A DNA stretch of 64,000 bases. Origin: Mixophyes australis. Its lineage: Eukaryota; Chordata; Amphibia; Anura; Limnodynastidae. The first letter of the stretch is position 1. Every line of letters starts with the position of its first letter. The stretch lies in NCBI GenBank assembly GCA_036250195.1, contig JAVHZZ010000002.1, positions 63,504,705 to 63,568,704 on the forward strand, given 5' to 3'. Under the pieces are notes generated by a model. It saw only the letters and a program-made list of their open reading frames with translations, was not told where the DNA came from and made no database searches. Positions 51,880 to 63,143 of the stretch are shown piece after piece. Made by a program: the position numbers and the translations under genes.

Positions 51880-54800
51880 ATTTTAAACCCCTCCTCCTTC
51901 ACTATGATTCTTCTGCAGGTGTGGAGAAGTGCCCCGCGGATCAGCTGCCAGTGAAGAGGGCGAAGAAAGAAGAAGAAGAAAGCTACTCACCGTTCCAGCG
52001 GTGAGTATTCTTCCTCTTCCCTTGCAGGTTCCGGTGGCAGCGGGCAAGTAAGCCAATCAAGACTCACTTTCCGCTGCAGGCCAATCAGTGGCCAGACAGG
52101 CGAGCCACTCCTGGCTCGGCTCCGGCCATTTGAACTTTTCGCACCGCTGCAAGCCAATCAGGGCACGTGGCGACGGCCAATGATGTCTGCTCGCCCGTAG
52201 CTTTATGGGCGCCGTCATCTTGGAAGTTCAGAGGAGAACAAAGAGGACGTTGAGGGACATCCTGTGCCGGGGGAAGTGGCAGGAAGCCCTTGTAAGGGCT
52301 GTAGCCTACCCTGCCATGCAAAGATGCCGCACGAAGCCGGCGCGGCGAACATTGGCGGGGAGCCCTTGTAAATGCTAAGAGCGCCTCCGCCACCAAGTCT
52401 GCGGGAGCGCCGAACGGGAGAAGAGGCGCTGGAGGGTCTGGAAGACCCGAAGACGGCGCAGCAAGCGGAGTTTCCTGTGTGGAGCAGGTAAGTATAAAAA
52501 CACTAATTTAGGTCAGGCATAAAGCCCAGGGGCATGTTTCATAAGGCCCTTGAGTTTAGGAGGGCGCCAGGCCCTTGGGTCGAGCAGGGCACCAGGCCCT
52601 CGGAGGGTAGTAGGGCGGCAGGCCCTTCAGTGTAGAGTGGCGCAGGCCTGTGGGTGAGGGGAGCGATAGACTCCCGTTAGAGTAGCAGGGCGGCAGCCCT
52701 GTAGTGTAGCAAGAACATTGGGTCTTTGTGGTTAGAGGGACAGAAGGTTCCTGGCGGTTACGGGGCAATAAACCCTTACAGTTGGTAATGGGCGTTCGGT
52801 CCAGGTGTAGCAGGAAGCTAGGTCTTGGAGTAGCGTAGGGGACACTGGGTCCCTTGATAGTCCAGTGGTAAGTTTTCTGGAGTGGCCTATAGAGTCCCTC
52901 CATCCGTCCGGAAGGGCACCTGAAGTCCTGAGCCCCAAGACCAGGTGGGCTTAACAGCCAAGGCTCAGGTCGCGGGTGGGCGCCTGCATAGCGACAGAGT
53001 GGCAGTGGACCTGGACGACTGAAGACAGGTGAGTAGGAGGACCCCGGTTGTGGAGGCAAAAGGTGTGGTGCGTTCCGTAGCGGTCCCTCTGGATTGAGTG
53101 AGTATCTGGGGTGTTGGGGAAGGTATTGTTCTGTGTGACTTTGTCTCCCTCGTTCCGCTTCGGGCATTCTCCCACTCTCCTTCAGTTGCCCCATCTCTTC
53201 TCTCATCTGTCGAATCACATTGGTCAGATCTCTTACACACCCTTCCAAAGGCATGGCTTGTGCGAGTGCCTGTGCCGGGGCGTGGACTCACTGGGACGCA
53301 ACAGCAGCGGATCCGAAGCTATCGTCCATGTCCCACGCAACCGCGTCCGTCTGTGCCTGATGGAAGGACATTTACGGAACCATCCGCACGCGATCCTGCA
53401 GGTCCTTCCGGAGTTGGCCTTTTTGAAGTCCGTTGATAAACTGGTCCCGGTGGAACCACTTGGGGTGTCCCAAACACTCTGCATCCTTCTTCTGCACTTC
53501 CACTAGCACTTCATGGAGGGCGATAGCGAACTGGAGAATGGACACATCTTCCCGCTGGAACGGCATGAAGAACCGTCTGCACAGCATCATAGCAGAGGAC
53601 GGATCTCCATACAAGTCGCACAAGATCTTCAGGATGTCAGGCAACATCTTCCACTGATCCGGGGTGCAGTGGAGCACTTTGCGCCAGGCATCATCCTCCC
53701 ATTGGCGTTGGCCGCCAATTCCACCAGCATGTCCTCTTGCACGCCATATAGCAGGGCGGTTCCTCTCAGCCGCTACTCCCAGTCTGATAACATCAGGTTC
53801 CTCCCATCAAACCGGAGACGTGGTAAAGGGCAGCTCCCACCGCGATGAACCCTGGGCGCATCATCGTTCCCTTGAGGCTGATCCATGGCGGGTGATCTGC
53901 CGCTCAGTGGGACCGTCGGTCTCCTTCGGGCTGTTGGCTTGTCTGCATTTCGTCCTGGGCTGCAAAATTGTTGTTCGTATTCTCCATAGCGTCCTGTCGG
54001 GATCCTTCTGTCTACGCCAAAATGTGGAGGTCACTACCCCTGGTACCGACCAGGGTGCTTCACCTGTTACCCACTGAAGGTACTCACCTCATCCCGAGGG
54101 ACTGCTATGGAAGGTGTTACTCTCTCCGGCTAGTGCAATTCCACCCCCGTCCTTCGTGGCGTTCGCTCCCCTCCTCCTCCTGCAGACAAGACAAAAGAGA
54201 GAGATGTACCCCCGAGGTGGAGGGGAAGGGGCTGTCTGGGGCTACGACCAGGAATGGAGACACTTGCTCGATTCCGCCTGTCATCACCCTGTGTAACTTT
54301 GGCCTGGGCACGGGGGCTATGAGTGTTTGGGACAGAGAACGTTCTCGCCCGATCTCTCTACTCACCAGTGGTGAGGGCCACCCAGTGGATAGGGTGACAG
54401 GGCTACGCTTGCCAGCAAAGCATCGCCGGGTCTGTCGGTTCCTGCCTGGAACCGTCAGTACACTGCCGGAACTCAGGTGAACCACGCCCTACCCCACGAG
54501 ACATGGCCTGCCCTGGAACTGTCAGGCTAACCTTCCGGAACTCAGAACAGGCACCCAAATGGAACAGCGGGAAGCTCCCCCAGGACTCACAAGGGCTGTG
54601 TTGCAATGCCAGCGAGGAACCCAACCACTACTGCTGTAACCTACAGGTTTGACGAGGTCTTACCGGACAGGAGGACTACCGTGTGGCTTCCCCTCTGGCG
54701 TGGTGCCTGGCCCGTTCTTCTTGCCCCTTCCAGGCCTAGCGTGCGGCCAGAGAACGGACCAAACACCAGAGCCTCTCTGAAACGGGACGCTGACTTCTTG

Positions 54801-55255
54801 CTCCTGTAGATAAAACACAACCCAACCCCACAACCTGCATATGCACACACCAATACAGTAGCACCAGACCCACAACAATACAGTACACAATGCCCACAAC
54901 AATATAGTACCAATGCACACTATGCCTTCCTACTCTGCCTGGACCTGCTGAGTGCCCTACAAGAATGATGGGCCTAGTGCCCTGTCCTAACTAGGGGCCT
55001 ACCTGGCTGAGGGCCTTGTGCCCTGCCTGTGGGGCTGAGCTCCTCACCTGGTGACGGGCCTAATGCCCAAACCTAACTAAGGGCCTTGTGCCCTGCTGTG
55101 GGGCTGTGCCCCCTACCTGCCTCTGGACCTAACGTATGTACCTTACTAAGGGCCTTGTGATCTATGGTGAGGCTGAGCCTCTTACCTACACAATGGGCCT
55201 ACAGCCCAGGACTAGCGACTAAGGGCCTTGTGTCCTGCTTCTGATAATTAGCAGA
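51880..55255 (-). mobile_element. Ty3/Gypsy-type retrotransposon remnant with gag, GC-rich
   Basis: Unlike its AT-rich surroundings, this block is GC-rich. The minus strand has a Gypsy-like gag core at 53677-53372 and a proline-rich downstream part at 53254-52556. Both ends (52555-52760 and 54930-55255) contain degenerate short repeats around GGGCCTTGTGCCCTGC / AGGGCGCCAGGCCCT. Bases 51900-52450 form a GC-rich terminal region with the hairpin TACTCACCG...CGGTGAGTA at 51982-52005. No pol was found, so the copy is deleted or non-autonomous. Confidence 0.65.
53372..53677 (-). pseudogene. Gag capsid-like fragment of a Gypsy element
   Basis: A 101-codon open stretch with the pattern of Gypsy gag capsids: LPDILKILCDLYGDPSSAMM, LCRRFFMPFQRED, ILQFAIALHEVLVEVQKKD, then FHRDQFINGLQKGQLRKDLQ. 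Upstream on the minus strand, frame-shifted, is YGVQEDMLVELAANANG, the usual preceding helix. The open frame ends at a stop before the coiled-coil part (RDLTNVIRQMREEMGQL at 53240). It is retrotransposon-derived; no reason to call it a host gene. Confidence 0.65.
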
Positions 55256-55689
55256 GCTTTGAAAACCAAGCTGTTAATTAAATTTTGCGGGTCTTATACA
55301 ACCTGAAAACAGGTCCCTGTCTGCACCTCCCTTCATACTGGTGACTAATAAAATACATTGTCCTTTCTGGAGGCTAGTATACATAGCAGACCCTATTCTG
55401 GTGGCAGCCATTTCTGTTGCTCAGTGTGAAATAGTGACCAGCAGTCTGGTAATTAGCGTATAAAGCAAGCCGACAACATGGTCACTGTAGTATATATTGT
55501 GAGGATCTGATGCAATTCTGGCTGCAGTATTATCGCATTACACATCACAAGAATGCTGGATGATACAATACCCTTATATAACACTGCACACCCTTATATA
55601 ACACTGCACACTCAGCACTTCTACTAAAGATCAAGACAATCAGGACTAAGGGGTCTATTTATTTAAGAACAAAAATCTCTTGTGAAATT
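55256..55689. other. Intergenic stretch, nothing recognised
   Basis: Possible LTR-flank sequence of the Gypsy copy. A direct repeat ACCCTTATATAACACTGCACA occurs twice at 55570-55610. No gene was found. Confidence 0.4.
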
Positions 55690-55995
55690 GGGTGCTTTTG
55701 TCGGTGATAGAGCTGTGCCTTACAGATCATTAGGGTACTACCGGTGAGAATATTTAATTGTCCCTGCCCCAGTGGAGATTGCAATCTATATTCCCTACCA
55801 CACAGAGACACATAATAAGGTTAACTTCATCAGAAGTTAATTAACCTACCAGTATGTCTTTAGAGTGTGGGAGGAAACTGGAGCACCCGGAGGAAACCCA
55901 GACAAACATGGGGGAATATACAAACTCCACACAGATAGCGCCCTGGCTGGATTGCTGTGAGACAGTAATCTGACCATTGTGCCACAGAGCTGTCC
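55690..55995 (-). mobile_element. tRNA-derived SINE
   Basis: Minus strand: GACAGCTCTGTGGCACAATG head at 55995, GGAGTTTGTATATTCCCCCA, GGTTTCCTCCGGGTGCTCCA, CATACTGGTAGGTTAATTAA. Same family as 40892-41267. The head is worn: the box A and B regions are mutated. Confidence 0.7.
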
Positions 55996-56119
55996 AAAAT
56001 ACAAACAAAGAAAATAAAGATGGCCCTGCCCAATCAAGCTTATAATCTAAGATATGTGGTATACAAGTGAAACATAAGACAGCAGTATACATACTGTAGC
56101 TGTTGGTTGGAATACATGT

Positions 56120-56241
56120 TCATGGATACAGGCACTGTGCTAGTTCCTGGCTCAGCTAGTGATGATAACAGGGACATTGTTAGTTACTGGTTCTGATTTT
56201 GGTCACTGTGCTAGTTCCTGGCTCAGCTAGCTGATAACAGG
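56120..56241. repeat. Short tandem repeat split by the hAT-like insertion (left part)
   Basis: Units of about 70 bp around CACTGTGCTAGTTCCTGGCT, CAGCTAG and GATAACAGG. The array continues at 62336-62420 on the far side of the 6-kb insertion. Confidence 0.8.
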
Positions 56242-57060
56242 CAGGCTCGGACTGGCCCGCCAGGGGCTGGGCTATCCACTCCTCTCTGCTCCGTTCGCAC
56301 TGAATGTCGGGCGTGACGTCATCACATTCAGCGCCGGAGAGAGGAGTCGGCAAGAAGACAGAAGAGTAGTAAGAAGCCGATAGAAAAGGTAAGTGAAGGA
56401 ACGGAAGCAAGGGGGGAGCATGGTTGAGTGAAGGGGGAGTAAATACAGCATGACAGAGAGTGAAGGGGTGAGCACAGACAGCATGGCAGAGTGTGAAGGG
56501 GGGGCCCAAAGCAGCATGCAGAGTGTAAAGGAGGAGCACAGACAGCATGGCAGAGTGTGAAGGGGGGCCAAGGCAGCATGGCACAGTGTGATAAAAGGAG
56601 GCATGGGGAAGGGGGGGCAAAAGCAGCATGGAGGGCGCAGTGTGATCATAAGAGATGGGGTGGTTTGGGGGCTATTAATTGAATGTGGGGCTGAGTTTGA
56701 GGAGCATGAGGTCTATTTATTAAATGTGAATATGAATTATTTAATGGCAGGGACGGTTACAGGAAATAGGTAAATTTATTATACGTAAATGCTGTCTGGA
56801 GGGAGGGAAATAAGTTTATTAAATGGGAATACTATTACTTTAATGTTGGGGCTGGAGGTAGGCCTAAATATTAATTGTGGATCCTATTGATTTAACGCCG
56901 GGGCTGGTTGGAATTTTTTAAATCTACCCATTAATTTTTTCAAATAGGACCCCCAACATTCCAGGATCCAGACAAGCCGCAACTTAAGAAACCAGCAGCC
57001 ACAGGTGGTAAAAGTGACAAGAACAGGTAGGACAGTCTGTCAAATGTTTTGAGTCTAGTG

Positions 57061-57207
57061 CAGGCTTGGCTAACCTGTGGCACTCCAGGTGTTGTGAAAT
57101 CACAAGTCCCAGCATACCCTTCCAGCAATAAGCTGCTATATATTTGCAAATCATGCTGGGGCTTGTAGTTTCACAACACCTGGAATGCCACAGGTTAGCC
57201 AAGCCTG
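57061..57207. mobile_element. Palindromic hAT-type MITE, 147 bp
   Basis: Arms CAGGCTTGGCTAACCTGTGG on both ends match for about 55 bp, with ACAAGTCCCAGCAT / ATGCTGGGGCTTGT inside. The perfect 8-bp duplication GTCTAGTG lies at 57053-57060 and 57208-57215. It is inserted in element A. Confidence 0.92.
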
Positions 57208-57484
57208 GTCTAGTGGGACAATCCCAGGGGCGGGCTGGCCCGGGGGGCAAGGGGGCAGATGGCACCCGGGCCGGGCCAAAAAAAGATGCATTCGGGCCGG
57301 TCCCTGTGCAGGGGTGACTGCCCACTCCCCCGGGCAAGCCACCTCCTACAGTCTAGCTGCAGCGCCGCGCGGGTCACCGTCCCTTCAAGTGTCACATGGG
57401 ACGAAGAGACGAAGACATCCCGCGCCGATTAACCAGGTGAGCGCCGTGGGCGGGGTGGGGGGGGGGGGGGGTATTTGAAGGTCC

Positions 57485-57625
57485 CAGTATATGAATGTAT
57501 GTATGTATGTATGTATGTGTGAGAAGGTCCCAGTATATGTATGTATGTATGTGTATGTATGTGAAAAGGGGCCAGTATATGTTTCTATGTATGTATGTAT
57601 GTATGTATGTGTGAGAAGGTCCCAG

Positions 57626-57657
<32 letters not shown>

Positions 57658-57683
57658 TGTATGTATGTGTGAGAAGGTCCCAG

Positions 57684-57715
<32 letters not shown>

Positions 57716-57945
57716 TGTATGTATGTATGTGTGAGAAGGTCCCAGTATATGTATGTATGTATGTATGTGTATGTGAAAAGGGGCCAGTATATGTTTGTAT
57801 GTATGTATGTATGTATGTATGTATGTATGTATGTGTGAGAAGGTCCCAGTATATGTATGTATGTATGTATGTATGTGTGAGAAGGTCCCAGTATATTTAT
57901 GTATGTATGTATGTATGTATGTATGTATGTGTGAGAAGGTCCCAG

Positions 57946-57977
<32 letters not shown>

Positions 57978-58139
57978 TGTGTGTATGAGAAGGGTCCAGT
58001 ATATGGATGTATGTATGTGTGAGAAGGGGCCAGTATATGTATGTGTATGTGAGAAGGGGCCAGTATATGTATGTATGTATGTATGTGTGAGAAGGGGGCA
58101 GTATATGTATGTATGTATGTATGTGTGAAAAGGTCCCAG

Positions 58140-58171
<32 letters not shown>

Positions 58172-58650
58172 TGTGTGAGAAGGTCCCAGTATATGTATGT
58201 ATGTGTATGTGAAAAGGGGCCAGTATATGAATGTATGTGTGTATGAGAAGGGTCCAGTATATGTCATATTTGCCAACTCCCGGAAACTTGCTTGGGGGCG
58301 TGACTGGAGGGCGGGAGGGGCCCGCCTGGGAGGGGCCCGCCCCCCGCGAAAACGTGCTGTACATCGCGGGGGCGGGGCCAAAAATGATGGAATTGGCCTC
58401 GCCCGCCCTCCAAAATGACGCGATTCTCTGTGAAATCTTGGATCCGGGAGAAATGCCAGCTCCCCCGGGAGCCCGGGAGACTGACCCGAATTTCGGGAGT
58501 CTCCCGGACCTTCCGGGAGAGTTGGCAAGTATGGTATATGTATGTATGTGTGAGAAGGGTCCAGTATATGTATGTATGTGTGAGAAGGGGCCAGTATATG
58601 AATGTATGTGTGAGATGGGGCCAGTATATGAATGTATGTATGTGTGTGTG
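57485..58650. repeat. Compound (ATGT)n array with GAGAAGGTCCCAGTAT punctuation
   Basis: About 20 blocks of (ATGT)3-9 each joined by GTGTGAGAAGGTCCCAGTAT or a GGGGCC/GGGTCC variant. Interrupted at 58265-58533 by a MITE. The open frames it creates on both strands are composition artefacts. Confidence 0.95.
58265..58533. mobile_element. hAT-type MITE, 269 bp, in the ATGT array
   Basis: Ends CATATTTGCCAACTCCCGGA and, on the minus strand, CATACTTGCCAACTCTCCCG. The 8-bp repeat GTATATGT flanks both sides (58257-58264, 58534-58541), although the host array itself contains this word. GC-rich body without coding capacity. Confidence 0.8.
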
Positions 58651-60024
58651 AGAGGGAGGGGGGTCTTAATGTAATGTGGGGGGTAGGCTATTAATTTTAG
58701 GGATGTGCACCGGCGACTTTTGGTGTCTCGTGTTTTGGATTCGGATTTTCTCAATGTTTTGTGTTCGGATTTGTTTCGCAAAACACCTGCCGAAAGGTTT
58801 TGGTTCGGATTTAAGGTTTTGGATTCGGATTTTTTTTGAAAAAAGCATAAAAAGTTTAAAAATCAAGTTTTTGGGCTTATTTTCACTCCTACGCTATAAT
58901 TAACTTCAATAGCATTCAATAACAATCATTTCCACTAATTTACAGTGTATTCTGAACACCTCACAATATTGTTATTAGTCCAAAACGTTGCAACGAGGTA
59001 TCTTTCTGGACTGCGTAGTGGAGTGGTCCCCACAATATAATAAGAAAACCATCAACTGGTCTTAATCGCACCAAAAAATGTACCTGGACTGCGTAGAGGA
59101 GTGGTCACCACAATATAATTGAAAAACCCTCAAATGATCTGAATCCCACCAAAAATTGTACCTGGACTGCGTAGAGGAGTGGTCCCTACAATATAATTAA
59201 AAAACCCTCCACGGGTCTGAATTCCCAAAAAAAAGTTTCTTGACTGCGTAGTGGGGTGGCCCCGGTACACAACTTTTTACCGGGGCCACAATATAATTAA
59301 AAAACCCTCCACGGGTCTGAATTCTACCAAAAAAGTTTATGGACTGCATAGTGTAGTGTTCCCCACAATATTATTTAAAAATTTTGCAGCAACAGTCAAC
59401 GTTGTTTAATATCTGATACACCTCTATCTGGACTGCATAGTGGAGTGGTCCCGGTACTAAATTTGGTACCGGGGCCACAATACCTCCTCCAACTTCCAAG
59501 TGTAGTGTTTATAACATATAAACACTACAGTAGTTCTAGCACGTCAATACCTCTTGTTTTAAATTATGACAGGGCATTTTACTTTTGGTTTAATTTTTTG
59601 AATTTGTTGACATTTTGTTTTACTTTTTGAACATGGCAAACGACTGTTGAATGGTCACATAATGCCAAAAAAAGAGTTGCAAGATGGAATTGTCCTTGGG
59701 CCTTCCCACCCACCCTTATGTTGTTGAAGTAGGACATGCACACTTTAACAAACCAATCATTTCAGCGACAGGGCCTACCAAACAACTGTGGCTGAAATGA
59801 TTGGTTTGTTTGGGCCCCCACACCAAAAAAACAATTCATCTCTCCCTGTACAAACTAAACAGGCTCTACTGAGGAAAGATGTCCTCATCCTCAACCTCTG
59901 ATTCCTCTCCCCCTACAGTGTGTACTTCCTCCTCCTCACACATTATCAATTCGTCCCCGCTGGACTCCACAACCACAGGTCCCTCTGTACTATCTGGAGG
60001 GCAGTGCTATACTGCATTGAGGAA

Positions 60025-60315
60025 TTAATTATTCATTTTTATAAACATCATTTTTTCAAATTTCTGAGGAAGCAACCTCCTTCGCCGCTCACTGACCAGG
60101 TTCCCCGCTGCACTAAAAACTCTTTCCGAGTACACACTGGAGGGGGGACAACTCAGGTAAAATAGAGTCAGTTTGTACAGGGGCTTCCAAACTGCCTTTT
60201 TTTCCTGCCAGTAACAATATGGACTGTCTGACATGTCTATTTGGATGGTGTCAGCAAAATAATCCTCCACCATTTTTTCTATTGTGACAGCATCCAATGC
60301 AGCAACAGTAGACAT
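60025..60315 (-). pseudogene. hAT transposase dimerisation domain fragment
   Basis: A 96-codon open frame with YWQEKKAVWKPLYKLTLFYL, then SCPPSSVYSERVFSAAGNLV and SERRRRLLPQKFEKMMFIKM. This is the hAT family C-terminal dimerisation region (pattern 'P-x-S-x-x-x-E-R-x-F-S-x-A-G'). No start of a real gene, no splice partners, and it lies inside element C. Confidence 0.88.
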
Positions 60316-60687
60316 GTCTGCAATGATTGTCAGGTCCTTCAGTCCGGATCAGATGTTATCAGCATCCCCGCCAGCGGGTCTTTTAGGAAAACTGAGCTTT
60401 TTCCTCACAGCTTTATCCTCCAAATTTTTGTTTTCCATTATATGTAGCACAAGAGAGCGTACCCCTAAGCCATACACACTCGGCAAAGCCTTTAAAAATT
60501 ATATGCGGCACAGGAGAGTACCACTGGACTTATACTGCAGAATCAGTGAACTTTGTAATATTGCAGTACCAATGGACTTATACTGCAGGATTGTTTTTGG
60601 ATATTTTTTTTTTATTTCTTTTTTTTATAACTTTTTTTAATTTTTTTTATAACTTGGGAATAATGGGGAAATAACAATGCCCTTAGA

Positions 60688-60900
60688 AGGACAGATCACA
60701 GGACACAGCACCACTGGACTGAACAGGACACAGCACAGGACCCAGCAGCACCACTGAACTCAGAAGGACAGAGCACAGGACACAGCACCACTGGACTGAA
60801 CAGGACACAGCACAGGACCCAGCAGCACCACTGAACTCAGAAGGACAGAGCACAGGACACAGCACCACTGGACTGAGCACAGCACAGCACAGGATATAGC
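60688..60900. repeat. 77-bp tandem repeat, 2.8 copies
   Basis: Units start at 60688, 60765 and 60842 with AGGACAGAGCACAGGACACA (the first has ATC for AGC) and are almost identical; the third is cut short. Inside element C. Confidence 0.95.
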
Positions 60901-62335
60901 AGGGCAGAGGACCACCTAACACAACCTCCCTCTACCCTGATCAATGCCTGAGTGAAGATGGCGGCGGCCAGCGGGGAATTTATAGAATCCGAGTATCGCG
61001 AGATCCGACAACGGGATTATGACTCGGAGCCTCGCTTTCAGTTTTGCAATTGGCGGGAATACCCGGATCTGTCTCGGATCCGGCTCGGATCGGCAAGGTT
61101 CGGGTGGGCTCGGATTTCAGATATCCGAGCCCGCTCATCCCTATTTAATTTAATCGAGGAGTGCAGGTGGGGGCTAATTATTGGGTGCAATTTTATTTGT
61201 GGGGTGATGGTGGGGCTATTTAATTTAATAGTGGGTCCTATGAATTTAAGATGGAGTAATTGGACCTGTAATTTAATGCTGGTGTGTTTTGGGAGCTATT
61301 TATTGATTGTGGGCTGTTTGTGGAAAATTAGATCTATTTATTAATATGTGATTATGTTTTATTTAATGCCTGTGATTGTTGTGGGAAATGGTTATATTTG
61401 TTAAATGTAAATGCTATTTAAATTATTGCTGGGGCTGTTTGGATGGAGGGAAATAGGTTTATATATTAAATGTGTTTACTATCTAATGTCAGGGTTGGTT
61501 GGAAAGAAGGAGATATATTTAGCAAATGTAAATATTATTATTTTAATGTTGTGGCTGGAGGGAGGCCTAATTATAAAACGTGAGTGCTATTGATTTAACA
61601 TCGGTACTGGTTGGAGTTTTCTAAATTTCATGTACCCATTTTTTTTCCAAATAAGGCCTACAACATTCCAGGTTCCAGACAACCAGCAAATGAGCTAAAG
61701 TAACCAGCAGCCACAAGTGGTGACAGTGACAAGCCAGGTAGGAGAGAGCAGGACATGCTGACAACTGTCCTGAATCTGGTGAAACAGTCCTGAACTTGGG
61801 TGACTGTTTCGCTTAGGACAGTTGGGAGGTATGTCCCGCTTCACCGTGTACTGCCCGTGAAGGCAGAACTGTGTGCACCTAACAGTAGCGCACACAGTAT
61901 TGCCTGTGTATTTGTCTAAAATGATAACCATGCTACTGTCTAAAGTGCCCAGGCATACAAATATATATATGGATTAAGCAACACTACAATAGCCTATTTT
62001 TATATAGATAAATACATATTGTACCAAAAAACACCCTTTAAGGATGGACTGCTGCTGTGTTCTTGCCCCGGGCTGAAATCTGCCAGCCCTCCCCTGGGCA
62101 ATCCAGATTTTTGGTGACTGTTTTGCCCAATCTAAGGGGCAGGTCAAGACTGTGTACTCTTTATATACACACTGCATTCTTTATATACTACAGTATGGTG
62201 CTAGCTGTCCTTCGTGGGCTGACCACTCCCCCTCTAGTGTCTGGTCTCGCCTCTATGATGGCTGGCCACATCCCCTCTGGTGGGCCCCTAGCATTGCAGT
62301 CCCCGGTGGGTCCTTCATGCCCCAGCCCGACATTG

Positions 62336-62420
62336 ATAACAGGTAATGTGTTAGTTACTGGCTGTGATTCCGGTCGCTGTGCTAGTTCCTGTCTCAGCTA
62401 ACCGATGATAACAGGTAATG
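62336..62420. repeat. Short tandem repeat split by the hAT-like insertion (right part)
   Basis: Continues the array of 56120-56241: GATAACAGGTAATGTGTTAG, then CTGTGCTAGTTCCTGTCTCA and a second GATAACAGGTAATGGG. Confidence 0.8.
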
Positions 62421-62520
62421 GGTTGTGGGCAGCACTGTGGCCTAGTGGTTAGCACTTCTGCCTCACAGCACTGGGGTCATGAGTTCGATTCCCGACCATG
62501 TCCTTATCTGTGTGGAGCTT
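62418..62520 (+). mobile_element. tRNA-derived SINE, 5' head only
   Basis: GGGCAGCACTGTGGCCTAGT, then GGTTAGCACTTCTGCC (box A-like), GGGGTCATGAGTTCGATTCC (box B-like GTTCGATTCC), and CTTATCTGTGTGGAGCTTCA where it stops. It is the best-preserved head of the SINE family also seen at 40892 and 55690. Not a functional tRNA gene: no cloverleaf with acceptor stem. Confidence 0.75.
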
Positions 62521-63014
62521 CATATCCAAGATCATATTCCAAGCTGTATTCTAGTATTTAATTGATCCTGAATCTGCAACACATTATCAATGGATTCCAT
62601 AATACCTGTTTATTTACTATACAGGAGAGGCACCATATCTTGAACTTATCAGTCACCAAAGTTTTTAATAATAACTATTTTATATAAACTTTTAGACGCG
62701 TTACTAAAGTTTGTACATTGAGAAGAGTCCTCAGACAAACAGCTTCATTGCTTTTTTTGTTGTTGTTTTGATCTTGATTTCGCAGCTTATTTTTATTTAT
62801 TTTGGTCCTTTCTCATTATCTAGGGTCCTCAAATGTATCTATCAATAAGATGTTCAGAAACATATAAGACAGTACTTAGAACATGGTGCATCATCACTTT
62901 AAGAACATTAAATCATCATGATTTACCCCCTTTCCTGTAATATAAGTAGTGCTAAGAATCAAACTTTAAAACCTGTACTCTGCTGCCCTCTAGTGGAGAA
63001 ATGTTATATTAGCA
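62521..63014. other. Intergenic stretch, nothing recognised
   Basis: AT-rich sequence with no supported feature. Confidence 0.5.
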
Positions 63015-63143
63015 CAGTAACTATGAGGCCTAGTATATTGCAAAACTCTGTAGAGAATATCGATGAACTGCCTCAACAGCAAAAAGCTGTTGAGGTAGTT
63101 CCTTGATATGCTCTACAGAGGATTTTGTATAACAGAGTTACTG
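63015..63143 (+). repeat. Long imperfect hairpin, miRNA-like or MITE
   Basis: Arms 63041-63080 and 63086-63127 pair over about 35 bp with only two internal mismatches and a small bulge, around the loop AAAAA. Outer arms CAGTAACT (63015) and AGTTACTG (63136) extend it. The 3' arm begins GCTGTTGAGGTAGTTCCTTG. It could be a small palindromic transposon relic or a miRNA-type hairpin; sequence alone does not decide. Confidence 0.6.

Larger units (their letters stand above)
58698..61143 (-). mobile_element. hAT-derived element C with transposase C-terminus
   Basis: Ends TAGGGATGTGCACCGG and, on the minus strand, TAGGGATGAGCGGGCTCGG; flanks ATTAATTT / TTTAATTT (7 of 8 match). It contains the hAT transposase C-terminal dimerisation segment at 60315-60025 (minus strand), tandem copies of about 80 bp around CTGGACTGCGTAGAGGAGTG (58995-59460), a 19-bp inverted repeat ACAAACCAATCATTTCAGC (59748-59809), and 77-bp tandem repeats at 60688-60900. 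The catalytic part of the transposase is missing. Confidence 0.78.
57225..62096. mobile_element. hAT-like element B, inserted in element A
   Basis: Left end CAGGGGCGGGCTGGCCC and right end on the minus strand CAGGGGAGGGCTGGCAG. Flanks are GACAATCC (57217-57224) and GGCAATCC (62097-62104), 7 of 8 matching. Its right half (61150-61830) is a diverged copy of element A's own sequence (56650-57060), so A and B are related families. B carries the GTAT array, MITE and element C. Confidence 0.75.
56242..62335. mobile_element. hAT-like element A (outer), with nested insertions
   Basis: The left end CAGGCTCGGACTGG and the right end on the minus strand CAATGTCGGGCTGG form worn terminal inverted repeats. 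A perfect 8-bp direct repeat ATAACAGG flanks them (56234-56241 and 62336-62343). Own sequence is 56242-57224 and 62097-62335 (about 1.2 kb); the rest is later insertions. It contains a CACTGAATGTCGGGCGTGAC palindrome core at 56298-56333 and lacks a transposase. Confidence 0.8.

Noticed and set aside
52556..53254. Proline-rich 232-codon host protein on the minus strand
   Set aside because: It continues from the Gypsy gag region and degenerates into GLPP..LLP repeats; no independent support.
57392..58781. Frames of 294-378 codons rich in THTYIH or YVCMYVC
   Set aside because: Translations of the (ATGT)n compound array.
60025..60315. Host gene of the ZBED/hAT-domesticated type
   Set aside because: Only the dimerisation segment exists, enclosed by element C termini; no BED finger or catalytic part, no exon structure.
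62418..62520. tRNA gene
   Set aside because: Box A and box B-like words are present, but no acceptor or anticodon stem forms, and the same head starts SINE copies at 41267 and 55995.
63041..63127. Bona fide let-7 gene
   Set aside because: Only the seed-like nine bases match; the mature let-7 remainder and its 5'-arm position are absent.
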